DNA from: Vreelandella lionensis
GTDB taxonomy: Bacteria > Pseudomonadota > Gammaproteobacteria > Pseudomonadales > Halomonadaceae
Length of the DNA: 64,000 bases
Direction of reading: 5' to 3'
Assembly (NCBI RefSeq): GCF_002087295.1
Contig: NZ_MWVI01000071.1
Coordinates: 29,391 to 93,390 of the forward strand
A program made the position numbers and the translations under genes. This document shows, piece after piece, positions 43,246 to 53,093 of the stretch (position 1 is the first letter of the stretch; each line of letters starts with the position of its first letter). Under the pieces are notes generated by a model. The model saw only the letters and a list, made by a program, of their open reading frames with translations, was not told the DNA's origin and did no database searches.

Positions 43246-44089
43246 GCCTCTCACCTTGTTTGCTAATGGTAGCCCCTAATGGGGCTCGGCGCGTCTACCA
43301 CGACCATCCCGCTATTCCTCTCACCCCTGAGGACTTGCAAGAGACGCACAAGAGTGCCTGGCAGCGGGCGCCTCCGCCATGCATGTGCATGTACGTGAAG
43401 CCGACGGGCGTCATTTACTGGATGCTGGTGCCTACCGAGATGCCATTAGCGCCATTAAGGAAACCGTAGGAGATCAATTACTTCTTCAAGTCACCAGCGA
43501 AGCAGGAGGGCGGTATTCCCCCTCAGAACAACGAGATGTGATGGAGGCATTGCAGCCAGGCTACGTGTCTATCGCGATGCGTGAATGGTTCGGTGATGCT
43601 CATGAGGTTCAAGCCAGTGGCGAGCTGTGCCGTTACCTGGCCAGCCGCGGAACACACATTCAATACATCGTTTATTCGCCTGAAGACCTCATTCACTTCA
43701 ATCATTTAAGAGAGCAAGGTGCTGTGCCTAATGGTCCGGCTTTCTTACTCTTCGTACTTGGGCGCTACGTTGACCCGCCCATTGCCGACCCAAGCCGTCT
43801 ACCCGGCTTTTTACAAGCATTAATGGCTGGTGACCATTGGGCAGTCTGTGCGTTTGGGCCAACCGAAGGTGATTGTTTAGCGCTGGCGGCCCAGCAAGGT
43901 GGTCATACCCGAGTCGGCTTTGAAAATAATCTATGGCGATCGGATGGCCAACTCGCCACCAACAATGCCGAGCTAGTCGCCGCGACTAAAGCTCGTATCG
44001 AAGCGACTGGACGCCGGGTGATGAATGCCTCCGAGGCACGCCGTTTTCTCGCCCTGACTACCGCTGCTAATACGGGGGTGACCTTATGA
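43242..44089 (+). CDS. Beta-keto acid cleavage enzyme, BKACE (DUF849), frameshifted
   Basis: BKACE enzymes use Zn2+ to react a beta-keto acid with acetyl-CoA, giving acetoacetate and a new acyl-CoA. The TIM-barrel start ('APNGARR') and the zinc motif AMHVHVRE are present; QVTSEAGGRYSPSEQRDVM, FGPTEGDCLALAAQQGGHTRVGFENN and the substrate-facing AFLLFVLGRY are further family blocks. The frame breaks near 43345, before the zinc motif. It overlaps both neighbours by ATGA. The pairing with a carnitine-dehydrogenase-like enzyme recalls dehydrocarnitine cleavage in Pseudomonas, but the substrate may differ. Confidence 0.86.
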
Positions 44090-45460
44090 CGGTCGTGGCA
44101 GGTTGTGGCGCGGGCTTCTCTGTTGTGATCGCACCGATGCGGCTAGGCCGCTGGTCGATGCCCTCATGTCTTATGATGCTCCTCGTGCGCTGATGTTTGA
44201 AACACTCGGGGAACGCACGCTGGCGGCTGCCCAGTTACGCCGGATCAAAGACCCGGACAGCGGTGATGAGCGGCTGCTGGAAGGTTTTTATCGCCCGTTC
44301 TGAGTGATTGCCTGGCTAACCATATTACGATTTTGGGTAACTTTGGCGCGGCGAATCCAACTGCCGCATGCCGTCGTATTCAGCAGTTGGATCAGCGCGT
44401 AGGCAACTCTCAAGCGTGCTTGGCCACTATTCATGGCGATGATGTTAGAGACCGCCTGCATGCCCTCGACTGGCAGGCTTGGGAGGGCTAAAAGCGGTCT
44501 ATTTCCGCACTAGAGCAAGTGGTCGCCGCCAATGTCTATCTGGGTGCCGATGCCTTAATCGAGGCCATGGCCCAAGGGGCTCAAGTCGTGATTACAGGGC
44601 GAGTGGCCGACCCCTCACTCGCGCTTGCCCCACTCTGTTATTACCACAGCTGGGCAGGCGATGATTGGGACAAACTAGCCGCCGGGGCCTTAGCAGGCCA
44701 TTTGATTGAGTGTGGCACGCAAGTGACCGGCGGTTACTTTGCTGATCCGGGAGTTAAAGAGGTCCCTGGCATGGCCTCCCTAGGCTATCCCCTGGTGGAG
44801 GTTGAGCGTAACGGGCGTCTGGTAGGGACCAAACCACCGGGTACGGGCGGTTTAGTCACCGAACAAACGTTCAAAGAGCAACTGCTATATGAAATACATA
44901 ACCCCGCCGCTTATATCACTCCCGATGTCGTCATTGATCTTGAGCACGTCCGGGTCAGGCAGCTTGCTAAAGATCGTGTTGAAGCCACCGGTGTACGCGG
45001 CAAGCCAGCGCCTGATCGTTTAAAAACCACTGTGAGCTTTCTAGATGGTTACCAAGGCGAAGCCGAGATTTCCTATGCGGGCCCTAATGCCTTCGCTAGA
45101 GCAAACCTGGCCAGAGAAACCCTGCGCCAGCGGCTGGCATTGCGCTGCCCCGCCAATCTGCGTGCACGCTTTGACTTAATTGGCATTTCCAGCGTTTTCG
45201 ATGGCGACTCACAGCTCACCGCTCAAACTTTGCAGGACGCCGCCAACGATATTCGCCTTCGCCTTGCCGTAGAGCATGCAGACAAAAGCGTGGTTGAGCT
45301 GGCAACACAGGAGTTATTGGCGCTCTATTGCTGTGGGCCAGCGGGAGGTGGCGGCGTACGACGCCACCATACACAACGCTTAAAAACAGCCTCGTATTTG
45401 GTACCCAGGCAACAAGTGGCCCCCGCCGTTACACTGCATGGAGGAGAGGGTAATGAGTGA
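44086..45460 (+). CDS. AtuA-like DUF1446 protein (several lesions)
   Basis: AtuA of Pseudomonas is needed for growth on acyclic terpenes; its reaction is unknown. The N-terminal GCGAGFSGDR pattern is recovered across the first break (near 44125). ILGNFGAANPTAACRRI, VYLGADALIEAMAQGAQVVITGRVADPSLALAP, GHLIECGTQVTGGYFADPG and GTGGLVTEQTFKEQLLYEIHNPAAYITPDVV are strong family blocks. A second break lies near 44300, and TAA at 44489-44491 appears to be in frame with the downstream part. The corrected length is about 455 residues. It overlaps BKACE at the start and the small protein at the end. Confidence 0.8.
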
Positions 45461-45770
45461 ACTATTGCACCGCTATGCCCATGCCCGGGCCGGCGATAAA
45501 GGCGACCGACTCAGCCTAGGGGTATTTGTGTATCAGGAGGATCACTACGCTTGGCTGGTTGAGCAACTTTCAGAGCCAAACGTTGCAGCGCTATTTGAGC
45601 ATCGGGGTGTGAGTCAGGTCACCCGCTATTTATTGCCTCATCTAAAAGGGGTGAACTTAGTGCTTGATGACGCGCTACAAGGTGGCGTCAATGGCGCTCT
45701 AAACTTGGATGGGCATGGTAAAACGCTATCGGCCTTATTGTTATCTATGCAGGTGACTCCTCCTGCTTAA
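45453..45770 (+). CDS. AtuA-associated ferredoxin-fold small protein
   Basis: A 105-residue protein starting at ATG 45453, with GGAGGAGAG upstream and overlapping the AtuA stop. It opens with YAHARAGDKGDRLSLGVF, the signature of the domain often fused to the C-terminus of AtuA/DUF1446 proteins, and also contains RYLLPHLKGVNLVLDDALQGG. Here the two domains are separate genes, as in many bacteria. The function is unknown; it probably forms a complex with AtuA. It is the last gene of the operon. Confidence 0.75.
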   Translation: MSELLHRYAHARAGDKGDRLSLGVFVYQEDHYAWLVEQLSEPNVAALFEHRGVSQVTRYLLPHLKGVNLVLDDALQGGVNGALNLDGHGKTLSALLLSMQVTPPA

Positions 45771-45772
45771 AT

Positions 45773-45822
45773 ACGCCAAGCCGCCCTTTGAACGGCTCCC
45801 ATCAACGTGGGCGGCTTGGCGT
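45773..45822. terminator. 14-bp perfect hairpin after the TRAP/BKACE operon
   Basis: ACGCCAAGCCGCCC at 45773-45786 and GGGCGGCTTGGCGT at 45809-45822 form a perfect 14-bp stem with a 22-base loop, three bases after the operon stop. No T run follows. It lies between convergent genes and probably terminates both. Confidence 0.65.
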
Positions 45823-45879
45823 CGTTCATAGCGCTACGGGTTCATAAAATGCTGTGCTAGCGTCTCGCTAATAGGCACG

Positions 45880-46716
45880 TTAAGAGTTATGCCCTTGCCG
45901 GGTACCGGCTGAAGAAACCCATCTTTCATACACCCCCAATATGTCTCCCCGCTGATAAATCTCGCGCAGCGCCTGGTTGACCTGCTCCACGAGCGCTTGG
46001 TCCCCTTGGCGCATCAGTAAGCCCAGCGGCTCTTGGGCGGTAACCGCCTCTTCTGAAAGCGAATAGGCTGAGGGATCTTCCGATTCAGCGATCATCGTGC
46101 TGAGCAGGATATCGTCCATGGCAAAGGCGGCGACACGACCTTCCGTGACTAGATCAAAGGCTTCTTGCAGCGTTTCCACCGGCACGACAGAAAGGTTGAG
46201 CTGCTGTTCGCGGTTGGCTTGGTTAATTTGTCCTACATTGACGGTTCCCCGGGCCACACTCACGCTCCTCCCGGCGAGGTCCTGCAGAGTGAAAAACTGG
46301 TTCTCTTTAAGTGCCACAAAGCGTACAGAGACAAAAAAGTGGCTAAGCGAAAAATCAGCGGTGCGCCTTCGCTCCGCATTATTGGTGCTGGCGTTGCACT
46401 CAATATCGATTTCGCCGCTGTTTAACAGCTGAACCCGATTACCGGGGGTGCGGAAAACGTACTCAATATCAAGCTTGGGCAGGTTAAGCTGCTGCTGTAA
46501 CTGCGCCGCCACCCGCTGGCATAACTCAATGGAGTAGCCCAGCACATTGCCCTCTTCATCTTGGTAAGAAAAGGGAGCGGTATCGCCATAACCCACGCGA
46601 AGTGTGCCGGTTTCACTCAGCCGCTGTAGCGTATCGATCTCTGATGCCGCTGCCGAGGAGATCGCCCAAACAGCCATTAACAGCCCCACCCACCACCGCG
46701 CGTGCACTCGTTGCAT
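45880..46716 (-). CDS. Orphan amino-acid-type periplasmic binding protein 1
   Basis: An intact 278-residue protein with a signal peptide (WWVGLLMAVWAISSAAAS). The SBP family 3 fold shows LRVGYGDTAPFSYQDEEGNVLGYSIELC and GEIDIECNASTNNAERR; the latter is typical of GltI-like glutamate/aspartate binders. VSVARGTVNVGQIN and VAAFAMDDILLS follow. No ABC permease or ATPase is nearby. It stands 11 bases after a paralogous binding protein, which itself overlaps a diguanylate cyclase gene, so the two may present ligands to the cyclase sensor. That role is inference. Confidence 0.83.
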   Translation of the reverse strand: MQRVHARWWVGLLMAVWAISSAAASEIDTLQRLSETGTLRVGYGDTAPFSYQDEEGNVLGYSIELCQRVAAQLQQQLNLPKLDIEYVFRTPGNRVQLLNSGEIDIECNASTNNAERRRTADFSLSHFFVSVRFVALKENQFFTLQDLAGRSVSVARGTVNVGQINQANREQQLNLSVVPVETLQEAFDLVTEGRVAAFAMDDILLSTMIAESEDPSAYSLSEEAVTAQEPLGLLMRQGDQALVEQVNQALREIYQRGDILGVYERWVSSAGTRQGHNS

Positions 46717-46727
46717 ATCTTACCTCC

Positions 46728-47626
46728 TTAGTCAGCGTAATCATCTGGGCGCTCAAATATGGCGGCCAGCTCTGAGCTTATCGGCAAGCCAATCACTCGG
46801 TTTACTGGCGGTATGGGCTGTAAAAACCATTTATCGTACAGCGCCTGAATAGCGCCGCTTTGATAGCGCTCATACAGCGCTTCGTTAACCACCTCAGCAA
46901 ATACCGCATCCTCCAGTGACATCATCAAGCCATAGGGCTTAGGCTCACTAATCGCCTCTTGAGAGATATGGAAACTCTGAGGCGAGTCCGCCGCCGACAC
47001 AGGCTGGCGAGTAAAATATCGTCCATCACGAACGCCGCCGCTTGTTCGTTGGCGACCATAGAGAACGCTTCCTCATGGCTGCGGCTTAACATCACCGCGA
47101 TATTCAGCCCTTGGGTACGATTGAGCTCATTTAACTGCTCAACGTTAATCGTGCCCGTTGTCGAGACAACGCTGCGGCCAGCCAAGTCCGCGATCGTGTG
47201 CATGTCATTTTCTGCCAGTGCGACATAGCGCGTGGCGGTGAGAAAATGAGGATAGGAAAACGCGGCCTGCTGGCGGCGCTCAGAAGTGCTGGTGGTGACG
47301 CCACACTCTAAGTCAATCTCACCATTACGCAGCAGAATAAAACGATTCACCGGAGTCACCGGCACAAAGTGAACATCGAGAGGAGGGCCACCGATCTGTT
47401 CACTAATGCTCTCTACCACCGCCATGCATAAATCAATGGAATACCCGACGGGCTTCCCATCTACCAAGTAAGAAAAAGGCACTTCATCGTCGCGATGACC
47501 AATCGCAATGGCCTGGTTGTTAGCAATACGTTTAAGCGTTGGGGAGGCATCCGCCGCGATAGGTTCAGCGTTGGCGTGCAAGCTGATTAAAGGAGCGGCT
47601 AGCCAGGGCATTGCTTTAGGTATCAT
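46728..47626 (-). CDS. Orphan amino-acid-type periplasmic binding protein 2 (frameshifted)
   Basis: A paralogue of the downstream protein, with a weak signal peptide ending near LHANA. IAIGHRDDEVPFSYLVDGKPVGYSIDLC and NGEIDLECGVTTSTSERRQQAAFSYP mark SBP family 3, and VVSTTGTINVEQLNELN and AAAFVMDDILLAS align with the neighbour. A frameshift near 47000-47010 separates the last quarter. The start overlaps the end of the diguanylate cyclase gene by 11 bases, so translation is coupled. The ligand is probably an amino acid; a different specificity from paralogue 1 is likely given the divergence. Confidence 0.8.
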
Positions 47627-49063
47627 GATGTTTCGCTCCCATGTTCATCCCCGGGCTAAACACTGCGTAGCGCCCCCGCGCCATCTCCGTAGCGGTATAA
47701 AGCGCCACATCGCCACTGCGTAACAGCGTATGGCTGCTGGTGCCATCTCGGGGAGCTAGCGCGATACCCACGCTCACGCCAATGCGCACCTCGTGGCCAT
47801 CAATAGCGAAGGGTTCTTGCAGCACCTCTACCAACCGGCGGGCCAGCTGGTTGGCTTCGGACAAGGCATCGCGGTTGGCATGCTGGATGATCGAGAATTC
47901 GTCTCCTCCTAACCGTGCGACTAGGTCACTCTCCTCCAGCAACCCTTGTACCCGTTGGCTGGCTTCTACCAGCAACGCATCGCCCGCCGCATGGCCGAGG
48001 GAATCGTTCAACGTTTTAAAGCGGTCCAGATCAAAAATCATCACATTAAAGGGAGTGCCATCAGGCACTTGCATGACGGCTTCTTGTAGCGCGTCGTTGA
48101 ACTGCACCCGGTTCGGTAATTTGGTTAAGGCATCGTGATGCGCTAAATGCTGATAGCGCAGCGCTTGCTCTTTCACTTCCAACAGATGCTCACGCTCTGC
48201 TACTTTTTTACGCAGCGCTTCAATGGCCTGTGCCATACAGCCAATCTCATCGCTGCGCTGAGTATAGGGCGTGGCATGCTCGGTTTGATTATGGGCAATA
48301 TGCGTCAGAGCACGTGTTAAGCGAGGAACAGGTTTAAACAGCCGCTTCATCAGCATGCTAACCAGCAAAGCTGTAGCTAACAGCAACCAAAACTAACGAT
48401 GCCACTACTTTCAGTATCAGGTCACGGTGCACCTTATAAAGCTCACTTTTTCAACCAATACTTGAGACAACAATCCCGTGTAAATTGCCTTGGGGCGTCA
48501 TAATCGGCAGAGAGCTGACGGAGTGCTCCTCTTTACCAATACGCGCAAACCCCACATAAAACTCGTTTGCTGACAGGCTTTTGGGCAATTCAGAGATATC
48601 TAGAAAGACGATATCCCCAACGGCGCTGTTAAAGGCATCTGCCACCGGAGTCAACGTGCCGCTAGCACTTTGTGCAAAGAGCCAGACGTTATGTCGGGTC
48701 TGGGCGCTAGCCAGTGCCAGCACATCGATAGGGCTGAAACCGGTGCTGAGCACCGAGTATTCATCGCCAATGGGTCGTGCGGAAACCAGTTGGTTCACCT
48801 GGCCAGTTGGAATCGGTACGTACAGCAACTGAGGTATAAATACGGCGGATGGTAGCACTCACAATCTGTGCATTGACCTGTGCTTCTCGCCCCCACTGAT
48901 CCCGGGCGCTGCGCTCGACCATCGTAAAGCCCAGCATAGCCCCAATGAGATAGGCAAAAATAACGCCCAGCAGCATAAAGATGGCGACTTTGCCCACCAA
49001 CGTGCGATGCCACGGGAGCTTTACCTTTGAAACAGGCGCATTATCAGCACTTACCTCTTGCAT
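47616..49063 (-). CDS. Membrane Cache-HAMP-GGDEF diguanylate cyclase (disrupted)
   Basis: An N-terminal helix (VAIFMLLGVIFAYLIGAMLGF) precedes a periplasmic single-Cache-like sensor (FSPIDVLALASAQTRHNVWLF, ending PQGNLHGIVVSSIG). A second helix, a HAMP-like segment (RLFKPVPRLTRALTHI) and a GGDEF domain follow. The catalytic site is intact: FDLDRFKTLNDSLGHAAGD and ARLGGDEFSII. It lacks an RxxD inhibitory site at the usual place, where ESDLVARL stands instead. Breaks occur near 48770 and 48395, with an in-frame TGA at 48451-48453. Two binding proteins are co-transcribed downstream, so sensing through them is plausible. Confidence 0.8.
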
Positions 49064-49312
49064 GCAGTACGTGTCCTTTAATCTGCATTATGGCCATCCG
49101 CACAGATGCTATAAGCGACCAAAATCTTGGAGTAACGGTATCGACCTCTCAGCAATAGCTGTAGGCTCATGATTAATTAACAAACTATCACTAAATGAAA
49201 CATTCATAAGTACACCATTTAAACGCTACGCCTCTGAATTGAGCGGCTTATTTGGCATGCCTTTTGCTGAAACTTAATGGTTTTAATCTTCAGTGCGAAA
49301 AGGAGTACTCCT
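49064..49312. other. Divergent spacer between the cyclase and codA
   Basis: About 250 bases, AT-richer than the genes. It contains the sigma-54-type element before codA (49251-49268). No further gene is visible. Upstream activator sites for NtrC would be expected 80-150 bases before that promoter; I could not recognise a clear one by eye. Confidence 0.5.
49251..49268 (+). promoter_or_regulatory. Putative sigma-54 promoter of codA
   Basis: TTTGGCATGCCTTTTGCT has GG at 49254-49255 and GC at 49266-49267 with ten bases between, and matches the RpoN consensus TGGCAC-N5-TTGC except for one base. Transcription would start near 49279, about 34 bases before the codA start. A similar element precedes the NCS1 permease. 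Confidence 0.58.
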
Positions 49313-50559
49313 ATGCAAGTGATTAACGCACGCCTGCGCCAACGCCCTGAGCTTTACCGAATCGAGATAAGCAACGGCCTATTCACAGATATCACGGCAC
49401 AAGATGCGCCACAAACAGCAACCGCTGAACAACTGGATGCCGGCGGAAACCTCATCTATGCGCCGTTTATCGAGCCTCATATCCACTTGGATGCCGCCCT
49501 AACGGCGGGGAAACAAACTGGAACCAAAGCGGAACGCTGTTTGAAGGGATTGAGCGCTGGGGCGAGCGCAAACCGTTGCTTAGCGAGGCCGACATTCGCG
49601 AACGCGTGTTGAAAACCTTAAACCAACTCATCGGGTAACGGCGTTCAGTTTGTGCGCACCCACGCCGATACCAGCGACCCAAGCCTTGTGGGGCTAAAAA
49701 CGCTCTGCGCCTTGCGTGATGAGCTGAAGGATAAGATCGACATCCAGGTAGTGGCCTTCCCTCAGGATTGCTTGCTCTCTTACCCCGGTGGCGACAAGCT
49801 GATGGAAGAGGCGCTGGAGATCGGCGCTGACGTGGTGGGTGGCATTCCCCACTTTGAATACACCCGCGAGCTAGGCGTGGCCTCCATGAAGCGGGTGATT
49901 GAGCTGGCGATGAAGTATGACCGCTTGGTGGATGTGCACTGCGATGAGATCGACGATCCCACTCGCGCTTTATTGAAGTACTGGCCTGCGAGGCTCTGTT
50001 CAATGAGTTAGGCAGCCGTGTGACCGCCAGCCACACTACCGCGATGCACTCTTACGACAACGCCTACTGCTCTAAGCTCTTTCTGTTGCTCAAGCGCTCG
50101 GGCATCAACTTTATTTCCTGCCCAACGGAGAGTATTCACCTCCAAGGGCGCTTTGATACCTACCCAAAACGGCGAGGTGTCACCCGCGTGAAAGAGCTTA
50201 ACGAAGCAGGTATCAACGTCTGCTTTGCAGAAGATTCTATCTTCGACCCCTGGTACTCGTTAGGTAACGGCAAGCTGCTACGCACGCTCGATTTTGGCCT
50301 GCATATTTGCCAGATGATGGGTTACCAAGATTTTAGCAACGCGCTTTCCCTGATTACCGATAACAGCGCCCGCACTATGAATATCGAATCGCGCTACGGC
50401 ATAGAAGTGGGCAAACCGGCCAGCTTCAATCTACTAGAGGGCGAAGATGACTACAGCGTGCTGCGCAACCAGGGTGATGTACTACTTTCCGTGCGGCAAG
50501 GTGAGATCATCATGCAGCGGGAGCCATCACGTATCGTCACGCCTCCATGGATTGGCTAA
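49313..50559 (+). CDS. codA: Cytosine deaminase CodA (frameshifted)
   Basis: A metal-dependent amidohydrolase that converts cytosine to uracil and ammonia, feeding the reductive pathway encoded at 33254-38355. [12 protein letters not shown] supplies the first metal His pair; [25 protein letters not shown] (catalytic Glu), [14 protein letters not shown] and [17 protein letters not shown] (catalytic Asp) are all CodA features. Breaks lie near 49510, 49635 and 49985. ATG 49313 follows AAAGGAG. The corrected length of about 415 residues agrees with E. coli CodA, and a sigma-54-type promoter precedes it. Confidence 0.88.
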
Positions 50560-50610
50560 CCACGCGCTGGCAAGTTAGATTAGCGACTCTACTTGTCCAA
50601 GGAGCACACC

Positions 50611-51087
50611 ATGAGCATCGAGACCGTTCGCCAGTTTTTTGCCGAGCACGCGCCAGAGGTGGCCATTGAAGAGCTGGAAACAAGCACGGCGACCGTACAG
50701 CTCGCCGCCGAGGCTCACGGTGTCGCCCCTGGGCAGATTGCTAAAACATTGGCGTTTAAAGTGGGTGAGAAACCGCTGCTGATTGTGGCCAGTGGCGATG
50801 CACGGATCGATAACCGCAAAATTCGCGATACCTTCGGTGGCAAAGCCAAAATGCTCGATGCTGACACCGTGATGGAACTGACCAGCCATCCGGTGGGCGG
50901 AGTATGCCCGTTTGGGCTGGCGACGGATCTCCCCGTCTATTGCGACGAATCCCTACACGCGTTCGATGAAGTGCTGCCCGCTGCGGGCTCACCCAACAGC
51001 GCGGTGCGTTTAAGCCCCAATCATTTGGCCGAGCTGGCCGGTGCTCAGTGGGTGGATGTGTGTAAGTTGCCGGAAAGCACCCACTAA
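50611..51087 (+). CDS. YbaK/EbsC-family aminoacyl-tRNA deacylase
   Basis: An intact protein of 158 residues of the YbaK/ProX editing family, which hydrolyses mischarged tRNAs such as Cys-tRNA(Pro). The family core is seen in GVAPGQIAKTLAFKVGEKPLLIVASGDARIDNRK, with the Lys of AKTL typical, and in LTSHPVGGVCPFGL. AAGGAG stands six bases before ATG 50611. It is convergent with the GNAT gene. It is not evidently linked to pyrimidine metabolism. Confidence 0.85.
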   Translation: MSIETVRQFFAEHAPEVAIEELETSTATVQLAAEAHGVAPGQIAKTLAFKVGEKPLLIVASGDARIDNRKIRDTFGGKAKMLDADTVMELTSHPVGGVCPFGLATDLPVYCDESLHAFDEVLPAAGSPNSAVRLSPNHLAELAGAQWVDVCKLPESTH

Positions 51088-51103
51088 GCGACGATGTAGC
51101 GAC

Positions 51104-51554
51104 TTACTTCACATCGAGTAAATAGCCATAAAACGCCGTATTGCGCTGCCAGCCCAGCGATTCGTACAAACGCTGGGCGCGCTCATTCTCTACCTGCGTC
51201 ATCAATATCAAACGCGCAACGCCATGTTCACGGGCAAGCTGGGTGGCGGCTTCCATGAGCGCCCTGCCTGTACCTTTCTCTCGACACTCGGGCAGAACAA
51301 AAAGGTCGTTCAGCGTCCAGCGCGCATTCAAGCCGACGGTGGAGACACCGGGGTAGAGCTGCACAAACCCTGTGAGTGCACCTTCTCTGTTTTCACTCAC
51401 CAAAATGCGGGAATCCGCTTGCCCAAAGCGCTGGAGCAAAAAGTCACGCGCTGCTTGAATATCCCTTGGCTGTTGATAAAACTGCCGATAACCGTCTAGT
51501 AGCTCGGTTTAAAGCGTCGAGATCATGAATCGTGGCAGGGCGAACATGGGTCAT
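51104..51554 (-). CDS. GNAT-family N-acetyltransferase (frameshifted)
   Basis: The acetyl-CoA-binding core is visible as NDLFVLPECREKGTGRALMEAATQLAREHGVARL (motif A) and ENERAQRLYESLGWQRN (motif B). The N-terminus starts at ATG 51554 (MTHVRPATIHDLDAL), and the frame breaks near 51510 before ELLDGYRQFYQQ. The corrected length is about 150 residues. The substrate is unknown. Confidence 0.8.
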
Positions 51555-51724
51555 GCGCTATCTCCCTAGTGGGTGCATTAACTCACCGTGGCAATGGAGT
51601 GAAGAGGCACTCAGCGGATACGCCGCGTATTTCCTGACGGCTTTCTTATAGTAGTGTATCGTCTTTTGAACGTTTATTAATCAATCTAACAGCAAGGGGA
51701 CGACGCGTTCCCATTGGGGTTACC

Positions 51725-52465
51725 GTGGTCCAATCACTCTCTACTCAAACTGAATCCCGAGCACCGATTTACAAAGCTTGGAGTGTCCATGTCTTCACCG
51801 CCAGCGGCGTGCTGCTTGGCACGATGGCGCTGCTAGCGCTGGTTGATAACAACCCGGTGGCCTGCCTGCTCTGGCTGGGGGCGGCGATGATGATCGACGG
51901 TATCGATGGCACCCTGGCACGTAAATATGAGGTGAAGTCCGTACTGCCCCACTTCGATGGTTCCACGCTGGATATGGTGATTGATTACCTCACCTGGGCC
52001 TTTATCCCCGCGCTGTTCATTTACTACTTCATTGAATTGCCGCCCTATTTAGGGCTGATCTCGGTCTTTATCATTTTGCTGTCGTCGATGTTCTGTTTCT
52101 GCAACGTCGATATGAAAAGCCAGGATAATTACTTCGTGGGGTTTCCCGCGGCCTGGAACATTGCGGCCGCCTATTTTTACATTCTTGATTTACCGCCACT
52201 GCTGACATTTGGCGCGATACTCGTCCTGGCGGTGCTGACCGTGACGAAAATGAAGTTTCTGCATCCGTTTCGCGTACGTCTGTTTATGCCGCTCAATATC
52301 GCTGTGACGCTGCTTTGGTGCGTGTGCGCAACCTCGTTAATACTCTCAAACCCTGATCATGCCGCCTGGGCTCTGTGGGGCTTAGGCTTGACCTCATTTT
52401 ACTTCGCGGGCATGTGCTTTTGGCGCACGGCTCAAGAGTGGTTCGGCGGGCAGATGGCACGCTAA
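51725..52465 (+). CDS. pcs: Phosphatidylcholine synthase Pcs
   Basis: An intact 246-residue membrane protein of the CDP-alcohol phosphatidyltransferase family, which condenses CDP-diacylglycerol with choline. The catalytic signature runs from DGIDGTLAR to the downstream FDGSTLDMVIDY, with the expected Asp residues. About eight hydrophobic segments follow. The length and the N-terminus (AWSVHVFTASGVLLG) match bacterial Pcs rather than phosphatidylserine or phosphatidylglycerol-phosphate synthases. The start is GTG. The stop is followed directly by the ATG of the glycosylase gene. Confidence 0.85.
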   Translation: MVQSLSTQTESRAPIYKAWSVHVFTASGVLLGTMALLALVDNNPVACLLWLGAAMMIDGIDGTLARKYEVKSVLPHFDGSTLDMVIDYLTWAFIPALFIYYFIELPPYLGLISVFIILLSSMFCFCNVDMKSQDNYFVGFPAAWNIAAAYFYILDLPPLLTFGAILVLAVLTVTKMKFLHPFRVRLFMPLNIAVTLLWCVCATSLILSNPDHAAWALWGLGLTSFYFAGMCFWRTAQEWFGGQMAR

Positions 52466-53075
52466 ATGACCTCCGACTTTATCGCCCCCGATGGCCACCC
52501 GCGCTGCCAGTGGTGTGGCGGAGCAGCGGAGTTTCTGCCCTACCACGACCACGAGTGGGGCTTTCCCGTTGCCGATGACCAGCGGCTATTTGAAAAGCTC
52601 TGCTTGGAGAGTTTTCAATCAGGCTTGAGCTGGCGAACGATTTTGAACAAGCGCGAGAATTTCCGCGCGGCTTTCCACCACTTCGATTTCCATAAAGTCG
52701 CCGGTTTTGACGAAGAGGATGTGCAGCGCTTACTGCAAGACGCAGGCATTATTCGTCATCGCGGTAAGATCGAAGCCACCATCAATAACGCGCGCTGTGC
52801 GCAGGAAATGGTGGTTCAAGAAGGCTCTTTAGCGGCGTTTTTCTGGCGCTATGAACCGGACAGCGCTTCTCTGCCTGCCCCACAAACCCAAACCACATCG
52901 CCAGAATCTATCGCGCTAGCAAAAGATCTTAAAAAGCGCGGATGGAAGTTTTTTTGGCCCGACAACCGCGTTTGCGTTTATGCAGGCCATGTGGCTGATC
53001 ACTGATCACTCGTTAAATTGCATTACTCGCGAACGCGTTGAACAGGCGCGCGCAGCGTTTCAGCGGCCTTCTTGA
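52466..53075 (+). CDS. tag: DNA-3-methyladenine glycosylase I (frameshifted near its end)
   Basis: Tag removes 3-methyladenine from alkylated DNA. The zinc-binding N-terminal Cys pair (RCQWCGG), YHDHEWGFPV, LCLESFQSGLSWRTILNKRENFR and the C-terminal GWKFFGPTTAFAFMQAMWL are all characteristic. A run of seven T near 52955 carries one T too many, which replaces the GPTTAF block and would stop translation at 53005; the corrected frame ends at TGA 53073-53075. The gene directly abuts pcs. Confidence 0.9.
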
Positions 53076-53093
53076 ATGAACACCTCGTTGCTC

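Noticed and set aside
46728..47626. The two binding proteins as part of an ABC amino-acid importer
   Set aside because: No permease or ATPase gene lies on either side; the neighbours are a diguanylate cyclase and a convergent AtuA-type operon.
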